NCBI RefSeq assembly: GCF_003049735.1 | Contig: NZ_PIRM01000001.1 | Coordinates: forward strand, 1 to 64,000 | Source: Campylobacter concisus | Lineage (GTDB): Bacteria; Campylobacterota; Campylobacteria; Campylobacterales; Campylobacteraceae | DNA: 64,000 bases | Reading direction: 5' to 3' | Part shown: piece by piece, positions 17,366 to 26,901 of the stretch | How the letters are laid out: each line of letters begins with the position of its first letter | Position numbering within the stretch: position 1 is the stretch's first letter | Notes under the pieces: model-generated | What the model was told of the DNA's origin: nothing | What the model saw: only the letters and a program-made list of their open reading frames with translations | The model's database searches: none | Program-made: the position numbers and the translations under genes

Positions 17366-18825
17366 GACTAACACCAACAAGAAGTGTGAAAGATGAAAAG
17401 GTAAAAAATGTAAATTTAAGTACAGCCATGCTTAGCCCAAGCTCCGCTCACGGCGGACTTTACGCGCCAAAAAAGTTACCAAAGATCACAAAGGCAAAGT
17501 GGCAAGAGCTCTCAAGCATAAGCTACGAAAAGCTCGCACTTCACATCATCTCGCTATTTAAATTTGACGTGCCAGAGGCATTTTTCAAAAAGGCGGTCAA
17601 AAGATATGCGAGCTTTGATGATCCAAAGCATCCAGTCATTTTTAAAAAAATAGATAAAAATTTATACGTAAATGAGCTATATCACGGCCCAACTAGGGCA
17701 TTTAAGGATATGGCGCTTCAGCCTTTTGGCTCGCTTCTTAGCCAGCTTGCAAAAGAGAGAGGCGAAAAATATCTCATCATGTGCGCAACGAGCGGTGACA
17801 CAGGCCCTGCAACACTTCAAACCTTTGCAAATGACGAAAACATAAGGGTTGTTTGCCTCTATCCAGACGGCGGCACAAGCGAGGTTCAAAAACTGCAAAT
17901 GCAGACCATGCAGGGTGAAAATTTAAAGGTTTTTGGTATAAAAGGCGACTTTGACGACGCTCAAAGAGCGCTAAAAACGCTACTTGCAAATGATAAATTT
18001 AAGGCTGAACTGAAGAAAAAGCGCCTTAAACTAAGCGCGGCAAACTCAGTAAATTTTGGCAGGATACTCTTTCAGATCATCTACCACGCCTACGCCTACG
18101 CAAATTTGCTAAAACAAAAGGCGCTTAAGGCAAACGAAAGCTTTGACATCATCGTACCAAGTGGAAATTTTGGTAATGCGCTTGGGGCGTACTACGCTAA
18201 AAAAATGGGCGCAAAGATCGGCAAGATCAAGATCGCTTCAAACGCAAACAACATTTTGACGCAGTTTTTTACCACCGGCGTTTACGACCTAAGGGATAAA
18301 AAGCTAGTTAAAACGATAAGCCCAGCTATGGATATCTTGATCAGCTCAAACGTCGAGCGCTTGCTATTTGATAAATTTGGCAGCGAAAGAAGCAACGAGT
18401 TCATGCAAAGCCTAGCTAAAAATAAATTTTATAAGCTTAGCAAGCAAGAGCTTGAAGCGCTAAAAGAGGACTTTGAGGCTAGCTGGTGCGACGACAAAGA
18501 GTGCGAGGCATACATCGCAAAGCTCGCAAAGGATGGCTACGCGATCGATCCACATACGGCAACTTGCTTTAAGATGGTAGAGGCTGGCCGCATAAACGTC
18601 ATCACATCGACCGCACACTGGGTGAAATTTACGCCAAGTATGATCAAAGCGTGCCAGATCAAAGATACGAAAGACGAAAAAGATGCGCTGGCAAAGACTG
18701 CTAAAATCTTAAACGACAGCGTGCCAAGCTCGATAAATTCGCTATTTAGCGCGAAAATTTTACACAAAAATATCATAAAAGAGGACGAGATCGAAAAGTG
18801 CGTCCTAGAATGGATCGAGCGATGA
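17362..18825 (+). CDS. thrC: threonine synthase
   Basis: ThrC converts O-phosphohomoserine to threonine with PLP. The 487-residue length fits the longer bacterial/fungal type. The N-terminal AHGGLYAPKKLP is typical. The cofactor lysine is K115 in YHGPTRAFKDMALQPFG, followed by TSGDTGPATLQTF and the phosphate-binding PSGNFGNALGAYYA. The ATG overlaps the cutA stop and the gene's stop overlaps the kdsB start, so it is embedded in the nadE-to-kdsB unit. Confidence 0.95.
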   Translation: MRLTPTRSVKDEKVKNVNLSTAMLSPSSAHGGLYAPKKLPKITKAKWQELSSISYEKLALHIISLFKFDVPEAFFKKAVKRYASFDDPKHPVIFKKIDKNLYVNELYHGPTRAFKDMALQPFGSLLSQLAKERGEKYLIMCATSGDTGPATLQTFANDENIRVVCLYPDGGTSEVQKLQMQTMQGENLKVFGIKGDFDDAQRALKTLLANDKFKAELKKKRLKLSAANSVNFGRILFQIIYHAYAYANLLKQKALKANESFDIIVPSGNFGNALGAYYAKKMGAKIGKIKIASNANNILTQFFTTGVYDLRDKKLVKTISPAMDILISSNVERLLFDKFGSERSNEFMQSLAKNKFYKLSKQELEALKEDFEASWCDDKECEAYIAKLAKDGYAIDPHTATCFKMVEAGRINVITSTAHWVKFTPSMIKACQIKDTKDEKDALAKTAKILNDSVPSSINSLFSAKILHKNIIKEDEIEKCVLEWIER

Positions 18826-19535
18826 TAATCATCCCAGCTCGCCTTGCTTCAACAAGGTTTAGTAATAAAATTTTAAAAGAGATAAACGGCGTGCCGATGT
18901 TTGTGGCGACGGCTCTTAGAGTAAGTGGCGTGGACGATGTGGCGGTTGCTGTGGACGAGCCAAGCGTGCTGGAGATCGCTAAGGTTCACGGCATAAAAGC
19001 TGTGCTAACTAGCAAAGATCATCAAAGTGGAACTGATAGGATAAATGAAGCGGCGCAAATTTTGGGGCTAAGCGAGAGTGAGATCATCATAAATGTTCAG
19101 GCCGATGAACCATTTATCGAGCCTGAAAATATCGCCAAATTTAGGGCTTTTTGCGAGCAAAATAGGGAAAAAGCCTTTATGTTTTCTTGCTATAAAAAGA
19201 TGGATGATGAGTTTGCGGATGATAAAAATTTAGTCAAAGTAGTGACTGATTTTGAGGGATATGCACTTTACTTTTCAAGATCAAGGATACCATTTAACAG
19301 AAGTGAGTGCAAAAGCTACAAGGCTCACCTTGGCATTTACGGATACAGCGTAAAGAGCCTAAAAGAGTTTTGTGCTCTTATGCCTTCAAGCCTTGAAAAT
19401 ACCGAAAAGCTCGAGCAGCTCCGTGCCCTAGAAAATGGCAAAAAGATAGCGATGCTAGAGGTTGAGAGCCAAAGTATCGGTATCGATAGTGAAGAGGACT
19501 ACCAAAGAGCGCTAGCTAAATTTGGCAAGAAATAA
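18822..19535 (+). CDS. kdsB: CMP-KDO synthetase
   Basis: KdsB activates 3-deoxy-D-manno-octulosonate to CMP-KDO for transfer to lipid A. The 237-residue protein has the nucleotide-binding start MIIIPARLASTRFSNK, the INVQADEPFI motif, FSRSRIPF and HLGIYGYS. I start it at ATG 18822, whose ATGA overlaps the thrC stop. Upstream in-frame GTG and ATG codons (18798, 18810) lie deeper in thrC. Together with lpxK it marks this operon as partly lipopolysaccharide-related. Confidence 0.94.
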   Translation: MIIIPARLASTRFSNKILKEINGVPMFVATALRVSGVDDVAVAVDEPSVLEIAKVHGIKAVLTSKDHQSGTDRINEAAQILGLSESEIIINVQADEPFIEPENIAKFRAFCEQNREKAFMFSCYKKMDDEFADDKNLVKVVTDFEGYALYFSRSRIPFNRSECKSYKAHLGIYGYSVKSLKEFCALMPSSLENTEKLEQLRALENGKKIAMLEVESQSIGIDSEEDYQRALAKFGKK

Positions 19536-19640
19536 GTCGGCAAATTCTCTTTAAATAAAGTCAATATTTAAGGAGAATTTATCTAAATTATTAATCTTTA
19601 AATGCAGCAAAAAATATTTTTCTGCTCAAATAATATAAAA

Positions 19641-19814
19641 CTAATTTTTCTTGATTTTTATTTTTTTAATTCTGTCTTTAACAACGTAAAATTTTAAAAT
19701 TGCACTCGAGTAAAAGTCTTTATAGAAACCTAAAAATTTAGGCTCTTTTTTAGTGCAGATAGCTGCAAACACACTCTCAAGGTCTATTCTCTCTTTTTGT
19801 GTCAAATTTTCCAT
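19641..19814 (-). CDS. small basic protein, second gene of the HTH cassette
   Basis: This 57-residue reading frame starts directly after the TAG stop of the HTH gene with no gap. It begins MENLTQKERIDLESVFAA, has a central aromatic stretch (FLGFYKDFYSSAILKFY) and a very basic tail (KDRIKKIKIKKN). I know no family for it. The direct abutment suggests translational coupling to the regulator, as in small toxin-antitoxin or regulator-effector pairs, but sequence alone does not assign a function. Confidence 0.55.
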   Translation of the reverse strand: MENLTQKERIDLESVFAAICTKKEPKFLGFYKDFYSSAILKFYVVKDRIKKIKIKKN

Positions 19815-20060
19815 CTATTTTCCTAATAACTTTCTCATCTTATTGATAACAAATAATATTTCATCGTCGTCAAGCTCACAAAGAAGTTTGCAAACTGCAG
19901 CAGCAGCTTGTGGCTTTGAGTTGCCAAGCCTCCAATCTTGATATGTTCTCATTGGTACACCAAGCTCTTCTGCCATTTTTGCTTGTGAAATTTTCTTACC
20001 GATATTTTTTGCCTCAACTGCATTGTGAAGCAAATTAAATATATCACTTGTTTCAATCAT
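19815..20060 (-). CDS. small XRE-like helix-turn-helix protein
   Basis: The 81-residue protein has a Cro/C1-type helix-turn-helix in residues ~25-50: ISQAKMAEELGVPMRTYQDW, then RLGNSKPQAAAAVCKL. The final part is an acidic-then-basic helix (DDDEILFVINKMRKLLGK). It resembles antitoxins or regulators of small two-gene cassettes. Its start faces an AT-rich region that contains ATACGT inverted repeats, likely its own operators. It lies between kdsB and the heat-shock operon, which are housekeeping neighbours. Confidence 0.75.
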   Translation of the reverse strand: MIETSDIFNLLHNAVEAKNIGKKISQAKMAEELGVPMRTYQDWRLGNSKPQAAAAVCKLLCELDDDEILFVINKMRKLLGK

Positions 20061-20345
20061 TAAATTATTATACGGATTATTTTATTAAATATACATAAAA
20101 TAATATATAAATAATAGTAATACGTATAAATAAATTAAAAAATATTATATATTATACTATAAAACATTATATTAATACGTAATAACGTATAGAAATATTA
20201 AAAAGTAGAAGCAATATAAAAGACTTTTAAGTTTATTTACTTGTTTATTATAATTTTATTTTCGGAAAGGCTTATGCAATTAATATTAAAAAAGCTTAGT
20301 TATATAGACTAAATATATATAAATAAATTATTTTAACTTAAATAC
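20061..20345. promoter_or_regulatory. AT-rich region with ATACGT inverted repeats
   Basis: This gene-free stretch is almost all A/T except for a recurring ATACG motif. ATACGTAT is a perfect palindrome at 20120-20127. ATACGT and ACGTAT (20175-20180 and 20185-20190) are arms of an inverted repeat with an AATA spacer. A partial copy (ATACGG) lies near 20071. The copies sit upstream of the HTH gene, so autoregulatory operators are the simplest explanation. I see no coding frame here. Confidence 0.5.
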
Positions 20346-20374
20346 TTGACATTGATAAACTAAAGTTGTATAAT
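20346..20374 (+). promoter_or_regulatory. sigma-70 promoter of hrcA-grpE-dnaK
   Basis: A perfect -35 box TTGACA (20346-20351) and a perfect -10 box TATAAT (20369-20374) are separated by exactly 17 bases. The expected transcript start near 20381 falls inside the CIRCE element. A full consensus match is rare in this genus, where -35 boxes are usually degenerate. Confidence 0.9.
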
Positions 20375-20378
20375 CCGC

Positions 20379-20405
20379 TTAGCAATTAAAAAGAAAGAGT
20401 GCTAA
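20379..20405 (+). promoter_or_regulatory. CIRCE operator (HrcA binding site)
   Basis: The half sites TTAGCAATT (20379-20387) and GAGTGCTAA (20397-20405) are separated by nine bases, matching CIRCE (TTAGCACTC-N9-GAGTGCTAA). The right half is perfect and the left deviates in its last three bases. It overlaps the expected transcript start, so HrcA bound here would block initiation of its own operon. Confidence 0.9.
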
Positions 20406-20407
20406 AA

Positions 20408-21202
20408 GTGAGTAAAACAAATAAACGTGATTTGATACTAAATTCTATCATCGAGGCTTATTTGCAGGACAATATGCCTATTGGTTCAAATGAGCTTGGT
20501 TCTCGTATGAGCGCAGCTATTCCGGCTTCTACGATACGCGTTTATTTCAAAAAGCTTTCAGATGAGGGCGAGATTACAAAGCTTCACATTAGTGGCGGTC
20601 GGATCCCAACAATTGCAGCGATGAGAAGATATTGGAGTGAAATTTTTGCTATAAGCGATATAAATTTAGAGATAAATGATGCCGAAGGGCTGAAAAAGCT
20701 ATGTGATGAATTTGAACTTTATTGTATGATTTTTGGCACAATCGATAATGAATTGCTAGAAATTTTAAATTTAAATGATAGATATACGATCTTAAATTTT
20801 GGCGAAGATGAGATCGTTATTAAATTTGATGCTAGGATGTATAAATTTTTAAGTAATCTTGTTGGAGTTAGTTTAAACAAGCTTGAGCTTATCTGCTCTC
20901 AAGTTGGCTTAAGCGAACTAAAAAGTAAAATAAGAGAGCTTAAAAGGACTAAAATTTACTTCCAAGAAAACGAAATTTTAGCCTTTGATATGTTTAAGGA
21001 TAGACGTTTTAAGATGGTTTTTGACCCAAGTTTTAGCTTACAAATGGATGAGAAACTTACATTTTCTCCTATGTTTGATGAAAATTTTATGGGCCTCAAA
21101 TTTAGTGCGAACTATCTTGGCAACGAAGCACAGATGATCTGTGCTGGCAGTATTTATACTGATTATGTGAAATTTATAAATCTAATAAAGGAGGCTGCGT
21201 GA
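20408..21202 (+). CDS. hrcA: heat-inducible transcription repressor HrcA
   Basis: HrcA represses heat-shock genes by binding CIRCE. The product (about 264 residues) has an N-terminal winged helix (RDLILNSIIEAYLQDNMPIGSNELG, read in two parts) and a second helix region IPASTIRVYFKKLSDEGEI that recognises DNA. A GAF-like dimerisation part follows. It is shorter than the roughly 340-residue HrcA of Gram-positives, as is usual in epsilonproteobacteria. I prefer the GTG at 20408, just after the CIRCE. A GTG at 20399 in the same frame lies inside the operator. Confidence 0.92.
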   Translation: MSKTNKRDLILNSIIEAYLQDNMPIGSNELGSRMSAAIPASTIRVYFKKLSDEGEITKLHISGGRIPTIAAMRRYWSEIFAISDINLEINDAEGLKKLCDEFELYCMIFGTIDNELLEILNLNDRYTILNFGEDEIVIKFDARMYKFLSNLVGVSLNKLELICSQVGLSELKSKIRELKRTKIYFQENEILAFDMFKDRRFKMVFDPSFSLQMDEKLTFSPMFDENFMGLKFSANYLGNEAQMICAGSIYTDYVKFINLIKEAA

Positions 21203-21741
21203 GCGAAGAGGTAAAAGAGCAAAACCTACCTGAGGTTGAGCCTGTGCAAGAACTAGCTAATGATAGTGTAAATTTGGACGCACTTGGCGATATTTCAAAG
21301 GTTGAAAAACTTGAAAAAGAGCTCGGGGAGATAACTGATAAATATTATAGAGCAAATGCTGAGTTTGAAAATATCAAAAAGCGTTATGAAAAAGAAAAGA
21401 CAGACGTTGCAAGCTATGCAAATGAGAAATTTGCTAGGGACTTGCTACCAGTCATCGATGCTCTTGAGATCGCTGCAAATTTTGATCCAGAGGATGATGA
21501 ATTTGCTAAAAAGATCAAAGAGGGTATTTTGATAACTATAAATCAGTTTAAAAAATGCTTTGAAAAGCATGGCGTGAGCGAGATCGCAACTGATACCGAG
21601 TTTGATCCAAATGTACATAATGCTGTTTTAAGGGTCGATAGCGAGGAGAAGCAAAGCGGTCAGATCGTGCAAGCTTTACAAAAAGGCTATATGATAAATG
21701 GTAGGGTTTTGCGCCCAGCTATGGTCAGTGTGGCAAACTAA
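21199..21741 (+). CDS. grpE: nucleotide exchange factor GrpE
   Basis: GrpE releases ADP from DnaK. The 180-residue protein has an acidic disordered N-terminus, a long coiled-coil (about 35-95) with YYRANAEFENIKKRYEKE, and a C-terminal beta domain with the signature FDPNVHNAVL and KGYMINGRVLRPAMVSV. The GTG start overlaps the HrcA stop by four bases, so translation is coupled. Confidence 0.96.
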   Translation: MSEEVKEQNLPEVEPVQELANDSVNLDALGDISKVEKLEKELGEITDKYYRANAEFENIKKRYEKEKTDVASYANEKFARDLLPVIDALEIAANFDPEDDEFAKKIKEGILITINQFKKCFEKHGVSEIATDTEFDPNVHNAVLRVDSEEKQSGQIVQALQKGYMINGRVLRPAMVSVAN

Positions 21742-21772
21742 ATTTAAAAAATAAATCTAATAAAGGAAAAAT

Positions 21773-23647
21773 ATGTCAAAAGTTATAGGTATAGACTTAG
21801 GTACAACAAACTCTTGTGTGAGCGTTTTTGAGCGCGGCGAGAGCAAGGTTATCCCAAATAAAGAGGGTAAAAACACAACTCCATCTGTTGTTGCTTTTAC
21901 AGACAAAGGTGAAATTCTAGTAGGTGACGTTGCAAAACGTCAAGCAGTTACAAACCCTGAAAAAACGATATATTCTATCAAACGTATCATGGGTTTGATG
22001 AGCAATGAAAAAAATGCTGAAGAGGCAAAGGCTCGCTTGCCATATCATGTCGTAGATAGAAACGGCGCTTGCGCGGTTGAGATCGCTGGTAAGGTCTATA
22101 CTCCGCAAGAAATTTCAGCAAAAATTCTCATCAAACTAAAAGAAGACGCTGAAGCATATCTTGGTGAAAAGGTAACAGACGCGGTTATCACCGTACCTGC
22201 ATACTTTAACGATAGCCAAAGAAAAGCTACAAAAGAGGCTGGAACGATCGCAGGACTAAACGTGCTTCGTATCATCAACGAGCCAACAGCTGCGGCACTT
22301 GCTTATGGTCTTGATAAAAAAGAGGCTGAGAAAATTTTAGTTTATGACCTAGGTGGCGGTACATTCGACGTTACAGTGCTTGAAACTGGCGATAATATCG
22401 TTGAAGTTTTGGCAACCGGTGGTAACGCATTCTTAGGTGGTGATGACTTTGATAACAAGATCATCGACTGGCTAGTAAGTGAGTTTAAAAACGAAACTGG
22501 TATCGATCTAAAAGGCGATATCATGGCACTTCAACGCTTGAAAGAAGCAGCTGAAAATGCTAAAAAAGAGCTAAGCTCAGCTCAAGAGACTGAGATAAAT
22601 TTACCATTTATCACAGCTGATGCGACTGGTCCAAAACACCTTGTTAAAAAGCTAACTCGTGCTAAATTTGAGGGCATGATCGACTCACTTGTGGGCGAGA
22701 CTATCACTAAGATAAATGAGGTAACAAAAGACGCTGGTTTAAATAAAAGCGACATCAAAGAGGTCGTAATGGTCGGTGGCTCAACTCGTGTACCACTCGT
22801 TCAAGAAGAGGTTAAAAAGGCATTTGGTAAAGAGCTAAATAAGAGCGTTAATCCAGATGAGGTCGTAGCTATCGGTGCTGCTATCCAAGGCGCTGTTATA
22901 AAAGGCGACGTAAAAGATGTGCTACTTCTTGACGTAACTCCACTTAGCCTTGGTATCGAAACACTTGGCGGCGTGATGACAAAGATCATCGAAAAAGGTA
23001 CAACCATACCAACTAAGAAAAGCCAAGTCTTCTCAACTGCTGAAGATAATCAAAGTGCGGTTACTATTATGGTTTTACAAGGTGAGCGTGAGTTTGCAAG
23101 AGATAATAAATCACTTGGAAATTTCAACCTCGAAGGCATCCCAGCAGCTCCAAGAGGCGTACCTCAAATAGAAGTTGAGTTTGACATCGACGCAAACGGA
23201 ATTTTAACCGTTTCAGCAAAAGATAAAGCAACTGGCAAAGCTCAAAACATCACTATCTCTGGATCAAGCGGCTTAAGCGAAGAAGAGATAAACAATATGG
23301 TAAAAGATGCTGAGCTTCATAAAGAAGAGGACAAAAAACGCAAAGACGCAGTTGAGGCTAGAAATCAAGCTGACGCACTAGTTCATCAAACTGAAAAGAG
23401 CATGAGCGAGCTTGGCGAGAAGGTCCCAGCTGAGGATAGAAGCAACATCGAAGCTGCGCTAAACGATCTAAAAGAGGTCTTAAAAGATGAAAATTCTTCA
23501 AAAGAGCAAATCGATGCTAAAGTAGAAGCTCTAAGCAAAGCTAGCCATAAACTAGCAGAAGCTATGTATAAAAAAGATGAAAACGCTGGAGCAAACGGCG
23601 GAAATAATAAAAAAGACGACGATGTTATAGACGCTGAAGTCGAGTAA
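21773..23647 (+). CDS. dnaK: chaperone DnaK (Hsp70)
   Basis: DnaK is the ATP-dependent Hsp70 chaperone. The 624-residue product starts with the actin-fold ATP motif [14 protein letters not shown] and has [47 protein letters not shown] and the linker [15 protein letters not shown] before the substrate-binding domain. It ends in a Gly/Asn-rich tail with the conserved [10 protein letters not shown]. It is the third gene of the hrcA operon, has a strong AAAGGA site and is followed by a hairpin terminator. dnaJ is not adjacent. Confidence 0.98.
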   Translation: MSKVIGIDLGTTNSCVSVFERGESKVIPNKEGKNTTPSVVAFTDKGEILVGDVAKRQAVTNPEKTIYSIKRIMGLMSNEKNAEEAKARLPYHVVDRNGACAVEIAGKVYTPQEISAKILIKLKEDAEAYLGEKVTDAVITVPAYFNDSQRKATKEAGTIAGLNVLRIINEPTAAALAYGLDKKEAEKILVYDLGGGTFDVTVLETGDNIVEVLATGGNAFLGGDDFDNKIIDWLVSEFKNETGIDLKGDIMALQRLKEAAENAKKELSSAQETEINLPFITADATGPKHLVKKLTRAKFEGMIDSLVGETITKINEVTKDAGLNKSDIKEVVMVGGSTRVPLVQEEVKKAFGKELNKSVNPDEVVAIGAAIQGAVIKGDVKDVLLLDVTPLSLGIETLGGVMTKIIEKGTTIPTKKSQVFSTAEDNQSAVTIMVLQGEREFARDNKSLGNFNLEGIPAAPRGVPQIEVEFDIDANGILTVSAKDKATGKAQNITISGSSGLSEEEINNMVKDAELHKEEDKKRKDAVEARNQADALVHQTEKSMSELGEKVPAEDRSNIEAALNDLKEVLKDENSSKEQIDAKVEALSKASHKLAEAMYKKDENAGANGGNNKKDDDVIDAEVE

Positions 23648-23654
23648 AACTCCT

Positions 23655-23682
23655 AGAGCAGGGCACTTGCCTTGCTCTTTTA
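23655..23682 (+). terminator. dnaK operon terminator
   Basis: AGAGCAGGGCA (23655-23665) pairs with TGCCTTGCTCT (one G-T pair), leaving a very short loop, and is followed by TTTTATAAA. It is an intrinsic terminator right after the dnaK stop. Confidence 0.8.
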
Positions 23683-23772
23683 TAAATTTATCTTCATAAA
23701 TTCTTAAAATTGATTCAAAATAAGTATTTTAAATAGTTAAAATTTATATAATGCCAAACAAAAAGGCAAAAA

Positions 23773-24204
23773 ATGTACTTATTTTTTCTGATTACTCATT
23801 TAATTTGTGCCATTGTATTTATAGGATACGTATTTTTCGATGTTTGTATATATCCATTTGCTAAAAAAACGGTTGATACTAAAACCCTTGAAATAGTTAA
23901 AAAAGCCTACACAAAAGGTAGTGCAAAGGTTTTTGGCACGGCATTTTTATTGCTTTTAATAAGTGGCGCTTATATGGCAAAAGACTATTTTGGAGGCGAG
24001 CTTGGCTGGTGGCAAAGCAACTTTCAAAAGCTATTGCTTGTAAAAATTTTTGTTTTACTCATAATGTGCCTTGTAACTTTTATCTCTGTTTTTAATGTCA
24101 TTATTTTAAAAAAGCCTGATCCATTTGGTAAATTTTCACATTTAATAGCTCTAGTGCTTTGCCTAATAATGGTCATTTTAGCAAAAGTAATGTGGTGGGC
24201 TTAA
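23773..24204 (+). CDS. four-helix integral membrane protein (CopD-like)
   Basis: The 143-residue protein has four hydrophobic segments (about 2-24, 52-69, 86-108 and 121-141). A histidine lies in segment 1 (FLITHLICA), and GAYMAKDYF, WWQSNFQKLLLVK and KFSHLIALVL follow. The layout resembles CopD-domain or DUF-type b-cytochrome-like small membrane proteins, where paired histidines could bind heme or copper. I cannot assign a function. It stands alone between dnaK and the convergent ppk2. Confidence 0.75.
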   Translation: MYLFFLITHLICAIVFIGYVFFDVCIYPFAKKTVDTKTLEIVKKAYTKGSAKVFGTAFLLLLISGAYMAKDYFGGELGWWQSNFQKLLLVKIFVLLIMCLVTFISVFNVIILKKPDPFGKFSHLIALVLCLIMVILAKVMWWA

Positions 24205-24255
24205 AAATTTAGCTAGCAAATCTAAGCAAATCGCCAGCTAGAAGTTAAAAATTCT

Positions 24256-25065
24256 TTAATCGATACTCTTTAACTTATCTTTATTTAGCCCTTCTTCTAT
24301 GCGTTTTATCTCTTCACTTCCATCTCTTACGACGTTTTTGTCAAATTCTAAGTAATCATTTATCTTTTTTGGATATTCAACGTGACTTAGGATAAATTTA
24401 AAGACATTTAGCCTAGCTTCTTTTTTGTTATCGCTTGAGACGATGACCCATGGTGAAATGCTATTGTGAGAGGCAAGAAGCATCGAATATTTAGCGATAG
24501 AGTACTGATCCCAAAGTTCTTGTGCTTTTTGATCAACGGGTGAAATTTTAAATTGCTTTAATGGATCATTTTGCCTCTCTTTGAAGCGTTTTTTCTGCTC
24601 ATCTTTTGTGATTGAAAGATAAATTTTAAAGAAAATTATGCCGGAGTTTATGATCATCTCTTCAAATTTTGGCACTTCACGTAAAAATTCCTTATGCTCT
24701 GCTTGCGTGCAAAAGCCCATCACTGGCTCAACGCCAGCTCTATTATACCAGCTCCTATCAAAGATCACGATCTCTCCGGCACTTGGCAGATGAGTCACAT
24801 ATCTTTGAAAATACCACTGCGTTTTTTCGACATCACTTGGCTTAGCAAGCGCTACTATACGGCAACCCCTTGGATTTAGATGCTCGGTTAAGCGTTTTAT
24901 CGTTCCTCCTTTACCGGCTGCGTCGCGCCCTTCCATTAGCATGAGCACTCTAAGGCCTTTTTCTTTTACGTAATTTTGAAATTTTAAAAGTTCAATTTGA
25001 AGCAGCCTAAGCTCTTCCTCATAGCCAAGCTTCTCGCTTTTTTGGTGTTTTTTGTCTTTTGACAT
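24256..25065 (-). CDS. ppk2: polyphosphate kinase 2
   Basis: PPK2 moves phosphate between polyphosphate and nucleotides, preferring polyP-driven NDP phosphorylation. The 269-residue product is a single-domain enzyme. Walker A is GRDAAGKGGTIK at 46-57, Walker B is FDRSWYNRAGVEP near 105, and lid-region residues lie in KKRFKERQNDPLKQFKISP. In C. jejuni PPK2 affects GTP pools, survival and virulence, and it neighbours dsbD as here. It is divergent from dsbD. Confidence 0.94.
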   Translation of the reverse strand: MSKDKKHQKSEKLGYEEELRLLQIELLKFQNYVKEKGLRVLMLMEGRDAAGKGGTIKRLTEHLNPRGCRIVALAKPSDVEKTQWYFQRYVTHLPSAGEIVIFDRSWYNRAGVEPVMGFCTQAEHKEFLREVPKFEEMIINSGIIFFKIYLSITKDEQKKRFKERQNDPLKQFKISPVDQKAQELWDQYSIAKYSMLLASHNSISPWVIVSSDNKKEARLNVFKFILSHVEYPKKINDYLEFDKNVVRDGSEEIKRIEEGLNKDKLKSID

Positions 25066-25170
25066 CTTTGCTCCTTTAAAATTTCACATATTTTCACGAT
25101 TTTACAATAAAATAGAATAAATTTAAGAATTTAGACTAAAATCATCTTTTTTAATTTAGCAAGGATTAGT

Positions 25171-26901
25171 ATGTTTTTAAAATTTCTTTTTTCGCTCATT
25201 TTGTTTGCAGGCTCGCTTTTTGCTGAGGTTTTAGATGTTAGCAAAGCCTTTGTTTTAACTCCAAGCGTTGATAGTCAAAATGTTGAAGTGAAGTTTAACT
25301 TTGGTGAAAATATCTATCTTTATAAGGAGAGTTTTGAGATTAAGCTAGCTGGCAAAAAGATAAATGAGCTATTAAATTTGCCAAGTAGTGAAAATACGGG
25401 AGAATACGAAATTTATCCAAAAGATTTTTCGATTTTTATCCCATTAAATTTGGTAAAAGAAAATCTTTCAAATGGCAAAGCAATACTTGACATTAACTAT
25501 CAAGGCTGTGCTAAAAACGGCATTTGCTACCGTCCACAAAGCAGAATTTATGAGATAACTGACCAAGCTGGAAAATTTAGTATCGCCACTTTTAAAAAAG
25601 AGCAAAAAAGCGATACCGACAGCTTTGCTGAAGAATTTTCTAGCGAGCAAGATATCGCAAATGGGCTTGGAGATAAAAATTTTTTTATCTCACTTCTTAC
25701 TTTTTTTGGTTATGGTCTTTTGCTTTCACTAACACCTTGCGTCTTTCCGATGATACCGATACTTTCAAGCATAATCGTCTCAAAAGGTGCTAATTTAAAT
25801 GCAAAAAAAGGCTTTTTATTATCATTTATTTATGTTGTCGCGATGAGTTTAGCTTACGCATTAGCTGGAGTGGCGGCTAGTCTGCTTGGCTTTGGTGTCG
25901 CAGGAGCTTTGCAAAACATCTATGTGCTCGGCGCTTTTGCAGCCATTTTTGTTATTCTAAGCTTTAGCATGTTTGGATTTTATGATATAAAATTGCCAGC
26001 AAAATTTGAAAATTTGATAAGTAAAAAATCGCAAAATAGCTCAGGCTATGTTGGAATTTTTATTATGGGTTTTGCCTCAGCTCTCATTGTGTCGCCTTGC
26101 GTTGCAGCACCATTAGCGGGCGCACTTCTTTATATTGCCCAAAGCGGAAATGTCTTTTATGGTGGCGTTATGCTTTTTGTCATGGGGCTTGGCATGGGCG
26201 TGCCACTACTTATTATCGGGCTAAGCTCTGGAAAGCTCTTGCCAAAACCTGGTAGTTGGATGGATGAAGTGAAAAAATTCTTTGGTTTTTTAATGCTCAT
26301 CATGGCAGTTTGGATCCTTGCGCGTGTGCTCGGAGAATTTTTTGAGCTATTAGGATATGGCATTATAGGCGTTTTTATGGCGGTTTATTTTGGGGCATTT
26401 GAAGTAGCAGAGCAAAGCTGGGCTAAGTTTAAAAAAGCGTTTTTTATCTTGGTTTTTATATATTCAGTTATGCTAATAGTTGGTTCATTTTTGGGCTCAA
26501 AGGAGGCTTTTTCTCCACTTTCTGGACTAAATTTGGCAAAAAGTGATAGTGCGTTAAAATTTAATTCCGTTAAAAATTTAGATGAACTAAATGAGGTAAT
26601 AAAAAACTCAACCAAACCCGTTCTAGTAGATTTTTATGCTGATTGGTGTGTAAGCTGCAAAGAGATAGAAAAGATCACTTTTAAAGATAGTGATGTTATA
26701 GATGCTTTGACAAATTTTACACTTATTCGTATCGATGTAACAAATGGCGGACCACAAAATGATGAAATGCTAAGAAATTTTGGGCTTATTGATCCGCCTG
26801 CACTCTTGTTATTTAATGGTGGCAACGAGCTAAAATTTCTTAGAACTATCGGTTTTATAGATGCTAAAAATTTTCTAGCAAAGCTTGAGAAAATTAAATA
26901 A
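25171..26901 (+). CDS. dsbD: thiol:disulfide interchange protein DsbD (DipZ)
   Basis: DsbD carries electrons from cytoplasmic thioredoxin across the inner membrane to periplasmic thiol proteins such as cytochrome c maturation factors. The 576 residues show all three parts. A signal peptide is followed by an N-terminal immunoglobulin-like domain with the redox pair in CAKNGIC. A membrane domain of about eight segments has cysteines in TPCVFPM and SPCVAAP. The C-terminal thioredoxin domain has WCVSC at about 492-496. Its end overlaps the convergent nth gene by 8 bp. Confidence 0.95.
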   Translation: MFLKFLFSLILFAGSLFAEVLDVSKAFVLTPSVDSQNVEVKFNFGENIYLYKESFEIKLAGKKINELLNLPSSENTGEYEIYPKDFSIFIPLNLVKENLSNGKAILDINYQGCAKNGICYRPQSRIYEITDQAGKFSIATFKKEQKSDTDSFAEEFSSEQDIANGLGDKNFFISLLTFFGYGLLLSLTPCVFPMIPILSSIIVSKGANLNAKKGFLLSFIYVVAMSLAYALAGVAASLLGFGVAGALQNIYVLGAFAAIFVILSFSMFGFYDIKLPAKFENLISKKSQNSSGYVGIFIMGFASALIVSPCVAAPLAGALLYIAQSGNVFYGGVMLFVMGLGMGVPLLIIGLSSGKLLPKPGSWMDEVKKFFGFLMLIMAVWILARVLGEFFELLGYGIIGVFMAVYFGAFEVAEQSWAKFKKAFFILVFIYSVMLIVGSFLGSKEAFSPLSGLNLAKSDSALKFNSVKNLDELNEVIKNSTKPVLVDFYADWCVSCKEIEKITFKDSDVIDALTNFTLIRIDVTNGGPQNDEMLRNFGLIDPPALLLFNGGNELKFLRTIGFIDAKNFLAKLEKIK

